From: JBAVQS01 sp049694275
GTDB lineage: Bacteria > Chloroflexota > Anaerolineae > UBA4142 > SHND01
Direction of reading: 5' to 3'
DNA: 28,143 nucleotides
Assembly: GCA_049694275.1 (NCBI GenBank)
Contig: JBAVQS010000072.1
Coordinates: forward strand, 1-28,143
Below the pieces are notes generated by a model. It was given only the letters and a program-made list of their open reading frames with translations, was not told the origin of the DNA and searched no databases. The stretch's first letter is position 1. The number at the start of each line of letters is the position of its first letter. The translations under genes were made by a program, and so were the position numbers. This document shows positions 26,190 to 28,143 of the stretch, piece by piece.

Positions 26190-27509
26190 ATGGACAAGCA
26201 ACGCAAGCGTGTGGTGATTCTGGGCGCGGGGTTTGGTGGGCTGTGGGCTGCGCGCACCCTGGCGAACGCCGAGGTGGATGTGCTGGTCATCGACCGTAAC
26301 AATTATCATACCTTTTTGCCGCTCCTTTACCAGGTGGCAGCGGCCGAGGTAGGGGTAGACGAGATTGCCGCGCCGGTGCGCAAGATTCTGGGTGGCTACC
26401 GCAATGTGGATTTCAGTATGGAATATGTGCAGCAGGTGGACCTGGATGAGCGGGTGGTACACACGACGCGACGCGATGTATCGTACGATTACCTGGTGAT
26501 GGCTTTGGGCAGCCGGCCGTTCTATTTCGGGGTGCGCGGCGCAGCCGAATATGCCTTTGCGCTCAAGGATATCGAGCAGGCGGTGGCCTTGCGGAATCAC
26601 ATCCTGACTCGGTTGGAGCAAGCCGCGCTCGAACCGGACCCCGAGGTCCGCAAGCAGTTTCTGACATTTACGATTGTCGGCGGCGGACCAACGGGGGTTG
26701 AGTTTGCAGGCGCGCTGGCTGAGCTGATGCAGGGACCAATCAAGCGGGATCATAAACGGCTCAATCCGCGCGAGATTCGCATCGTGCTGCTTGAGGCCCA
26801 GTCCGGCCTGATGCGCGGGATGCCGAATCGCCTGGGCGATTATACCCTTCGGCGGCTGCAAAAAATGGGGGTCGAGGTCAAGCTGCAAGCGAGCGTCAGC
26901 GAGATCACCCCCGAGGCGGTCTATCTCGCCAGCGGTGAGATCATTCCGACGCGCACTGTGGTCTGGACGGCCGGGGTGCGCGCCGAGCCGGTAGGCGAGG
27001 CGTCGCGACTGCCGACCGCGCGAAACGGGCAGGTGATTGTAATGCCTACGCTCCAGGTGGAGGGCCACCCTGAGGTCTATGTCATCGGCGATTCGAGCCG
27101 GTTTGAAGTAGAGGGGGCGCCGCTACCCATGCTTGCCCCGGTGGCAATTCAGGGAGGGACGCACGCCGCACGGAACATTCAAAGGCAGCTCAAGGGTCTA
27201 GCCACGTTTTCCTTTCAGTACAAGGACCCAGGGACGATGGCAACGATTGGACGTAACCACGGGGTTGCGACGATCCATGGCTTTTCCTTTACCGGGCTGC
27301 CCGCGTGGTTTCTCTGGGTCGGCGTCCATATCGTCAACCTGATTGGGTTCCGCAACCGGGTGGCGGTGCTGATGAGTTGGGCGGTAGACTATTTCCTGTA
27401 CGAGCGTGAGGTACGGCTCATTCTCCCCGGCGAAGCCGAGCCGATGCGCGGCTCCGTTGCCTTGCCCCAGGCGCTGGCGGCAAGGCGGAGCGAGACCACC
27501 CGAAACTAG
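26190..27509 (+). CDS. ndh: type II NADH dehydrogenase
   Basis: The 439-residue flavoprotein has an FAD-binding motif VVILGAGFGGLWAARTL at residues 8-24, the NDH-2 active-site region NNYHTFLPLLYQVA, and a second Rossmann motif FTIVGGGPTGVEFAGALAEL (about 161-180) for NADH. It also has the FAD-contact VYVIGDSS near 294 and the quinone-side segment PVAIQGGTHAARNIQRQL. The C-terminal amphipathic stretch IGFRNRVAVLMSWAVDYFLYEREVRLIL suits monotopic membrane attachment. It oxidises NADH and reduces quinone without proton pumping, feeding an aerobic or other quinone-linked chain. The GGGAG ribosome site lies seven bases before the ATG. Transcription appears to be monocistronic. Confidence 0.95.
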   Translation: MDKQRKRVVILGAGFGGLWAARTLANAEVDVLVIDRNNYHTFLPLLYQVAAAEVGVDEIAAPVRKILGGYRNVDFSMEYVQQVDLDERVVHTTRRDVSYDYLVMALGSRPFYFGVRGAAEYAFALKDIEQAVALRNHILTRLEQAALEPDPEVRKQFLTFTIVGGGPTGVEFAGALAELMQGPIKRDHKRLNPREIRIVLLEAQSGLMRGMPNRLGDYTLRRLQKMGVEVKLQASVSEITPEAVYLASGEIIPTRTVVWTAGVRAEPVGEASRLPTARNGQVIVMPTLQVEGHPEVYVIGDSSRFEVEGAPLPMLAPVAIQGGTHAARNIQRQLKGLATFSFQYKDPGTMATIGRNHGVATIHGFSFTGLPAWFLWVGVHIVNLIGFRNRVAVLMSWAVDYFLYEREVRLILPGEAEPMRGSVALPQALAARRSETTRN

Positions 27510-27540
27510 ATTCTGTCCTTGTCTGCTAATAGACCTGTCG

Positions 27541-27595
27541 CAAGGGGTTCTCAGAGCGGTAGCTGGGTGATGAAAATCACTCGGCTGCCCCCTTG
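27541..27595 (+). terminator. bulged stem-loop after ndh, possible terminator
   Basis: A 14-bp stem (27558-27571 with 27576-27589) closed by a GAAA tetraloop, plus an outer 6-bp stem CAAGGG/CCCTTG with an 11-base one-sided bulge. The three non-Watson-Crick pairs are all G-U when read as plus-strand RNA. No U tract follows. It may end the ndh transcript or belong to the adjacent insertion sequence. Confidence 0.5.
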
Positions 27596-27627
27596 ACCTA
27601 CCCATAGTTCCCCACTATAATTCATAA

Positions 27628-28143
27628 GGGTGCGTTTCACTTGGGTTGAGAACATGTCAGGCCACCAAGGGTAATTGGGCGTAACTCATCTTGCGGGTTG
27701 ATACACCTGAGTCAAGTGCGGTGGGCGGCAAACGGATGGCCTGCACCTCAATGGGTTCTGGCTGCGCGGGCGCCGAACCATACAAGCGCTGGTGGCGTTG
27801 TTGTTTGCGGTAGGCATGGTAGGCATCCCAATCTTCGTTTTCCGCAGCGGCGCGCAGCCGGAGCAAGTTTTCAGCGCCGATCTGCGTCCAGCGCATGCCC
27901 GATAGTTCGCACCGGTCCTTAACAAAATGGCGACACGCGCCTTCAATCACGCCAGATGCAATTGGCCAGCCGTTGGACAGATAGGTCGGATAGTCCATAT
28001 AGGGCAGATTACGCTCAAAGTAATTAGCGGTTTTGTGCAGTTGGGCCCGTTGGGTCGCCGTGGTTTTGCGGGCGTGAGCCAGTTGGCGGAAATCCGCAAT
28101 GACCTGTGGGGTGCCGCCGGAGAGCAACTGGAGGGTTTGCCGG
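27628..28143 (-). mobile_element. insertion sequence, ISKra4-like, partial (right part outside window)
   Basis: A transposase gene reaches the window edge and is followed inside the window by about 30 bases of possible terminal sequence, with a candidate end near GGGTGCGTTTCAC (27628-27640). The other end is outside, so the terminal inverted repeats and target duplication cannot be checked. Confidence 0.5.
27657..28142 (-). CDS. ISKra4-family transposase, C-terminal part (5' end cut by window edge)
   Basis: The C-terminal approximately 160 residues of a DDE transposase. The segment PIASGVIEGACRHFVKDRC, followed by ELSGMRWTQIGAENLLRLRAA, is highly characteristic of the ISKra4 group (the Glu of IEGACR being the likely last catalytic acidic residue). 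The frame is open to the edge, so the gene continues beyond base 28143; the internal TTG at 28125-28127 is not a real start. The tail after about residue 115 is variable. There is no frameshift in the visible part, so the element may be intact. Confidence 0.88.
   Translation of the reverse strand, partial: RQTLQLLSGGTPQVIADFRQLAHARKTTATQRAQLHKTANYFERNLPYMDYPTYLSNGWPIASGVIEGACRHFVKDRCELSGMRWTQIGAENLLRLRAAAENEDWDAYHAYRKQQRHQRLYGSAPAQPEPIEVQAIRLPPTALDSGVSTRKMSYAQLPLVA

Noticed and set aside
27657..28142. Complete small transposase gene starting at the internal TTG
   Set aside because: The frame is open to the window edge and matches only the C-terminal part of ISKra4-type transposases.

Overview
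The window is a high-GC bacterial chromosome segment. It is probably from an aerobic or facultative member of the Chloroflexota, an assignment that is inference from gene content and protein style because no rRNA or marker tree is available. Promoters are sigma70-like. Several share an extended -10 of the form TGCTAnAAT, and many intergenic spaces hold degenerate palindromic filler.

Layout. (1) 1-1663: tandem Glu/Leu/Phe/Val dehydrogenase genes. The first is cut by the window edge. The second is complete, has its own promoter and structured leader, and carries Ser where the catalytic Lys is expected. (2) 1829-2294: tRNA-Ser(UGA), tRNA-Ser(GCU) and tRNA-Arg(GCG), followed by a strong hairpin. 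(3) 8489 down to 2381, minus strand: a consensus promoter, a T-box leader with a GUC (Val) specifier, a small membrane protein, valS, and three consecutive SAM methyltransferase genes (pcm with a long C-terminal extension, rsmD, and an unassigned class I methyltransferase). (4) 8501-8640: a MITE-like inverted repeat. (5) 8873-14836: a complete type I restriction-modification operon, hsdM-hsdS-hsdR, with overlapping genes. (6) 14903-15257: a tRNA-Leu(UAA) gene interrupted in its anticodon loop by a 269-nt ORF-less group I intron resembling the cyanobacterial/plastid tRNA-Leu intron.

(7) 21516 down to 15298, minus strand: an acyl-CoA carboxylase (carboxyltransferase, biotin carboxylase, separate biotin carrier), a MaoC-type hydratase, a CitE-like CoA-ester lyase and an NAD-dependent epimerase. 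The first five match the composition of the mycobacterial accD1-accA1-Rv2499c-Rv2498c region. They suggest leucine/isovalerate catabolism: methylcrotonyl-CoA is carboxylated, hydrated, then cleaved by a CitE-type lyase. (8) 23140-21541: a GNAT acetyltransferase and a quinone oxidoreductase-like dehydrogenase. (9) 25872-23257: a YtcJ-type amidohydrolase and a membrane HAMP protein that looks like a histidine kinase without its phospho-acceptor His. (10) 26190-27509: a type II NADH dehydrogenase, followed by a bulged stem-loop and the 3' part of an ISKra4-like transposase running off the right edge.

The most unusual items are the tRNA-Leu group I intron, the glutamate dehydrogenase paralogue with a substituted catalytic lysine, the T-box-led valS/methyltransferase operon, and the compact leucine-catabolic cluster. 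All motif, promoter and RNA-structure calls were made by eye from the sequence, and no database search was run.
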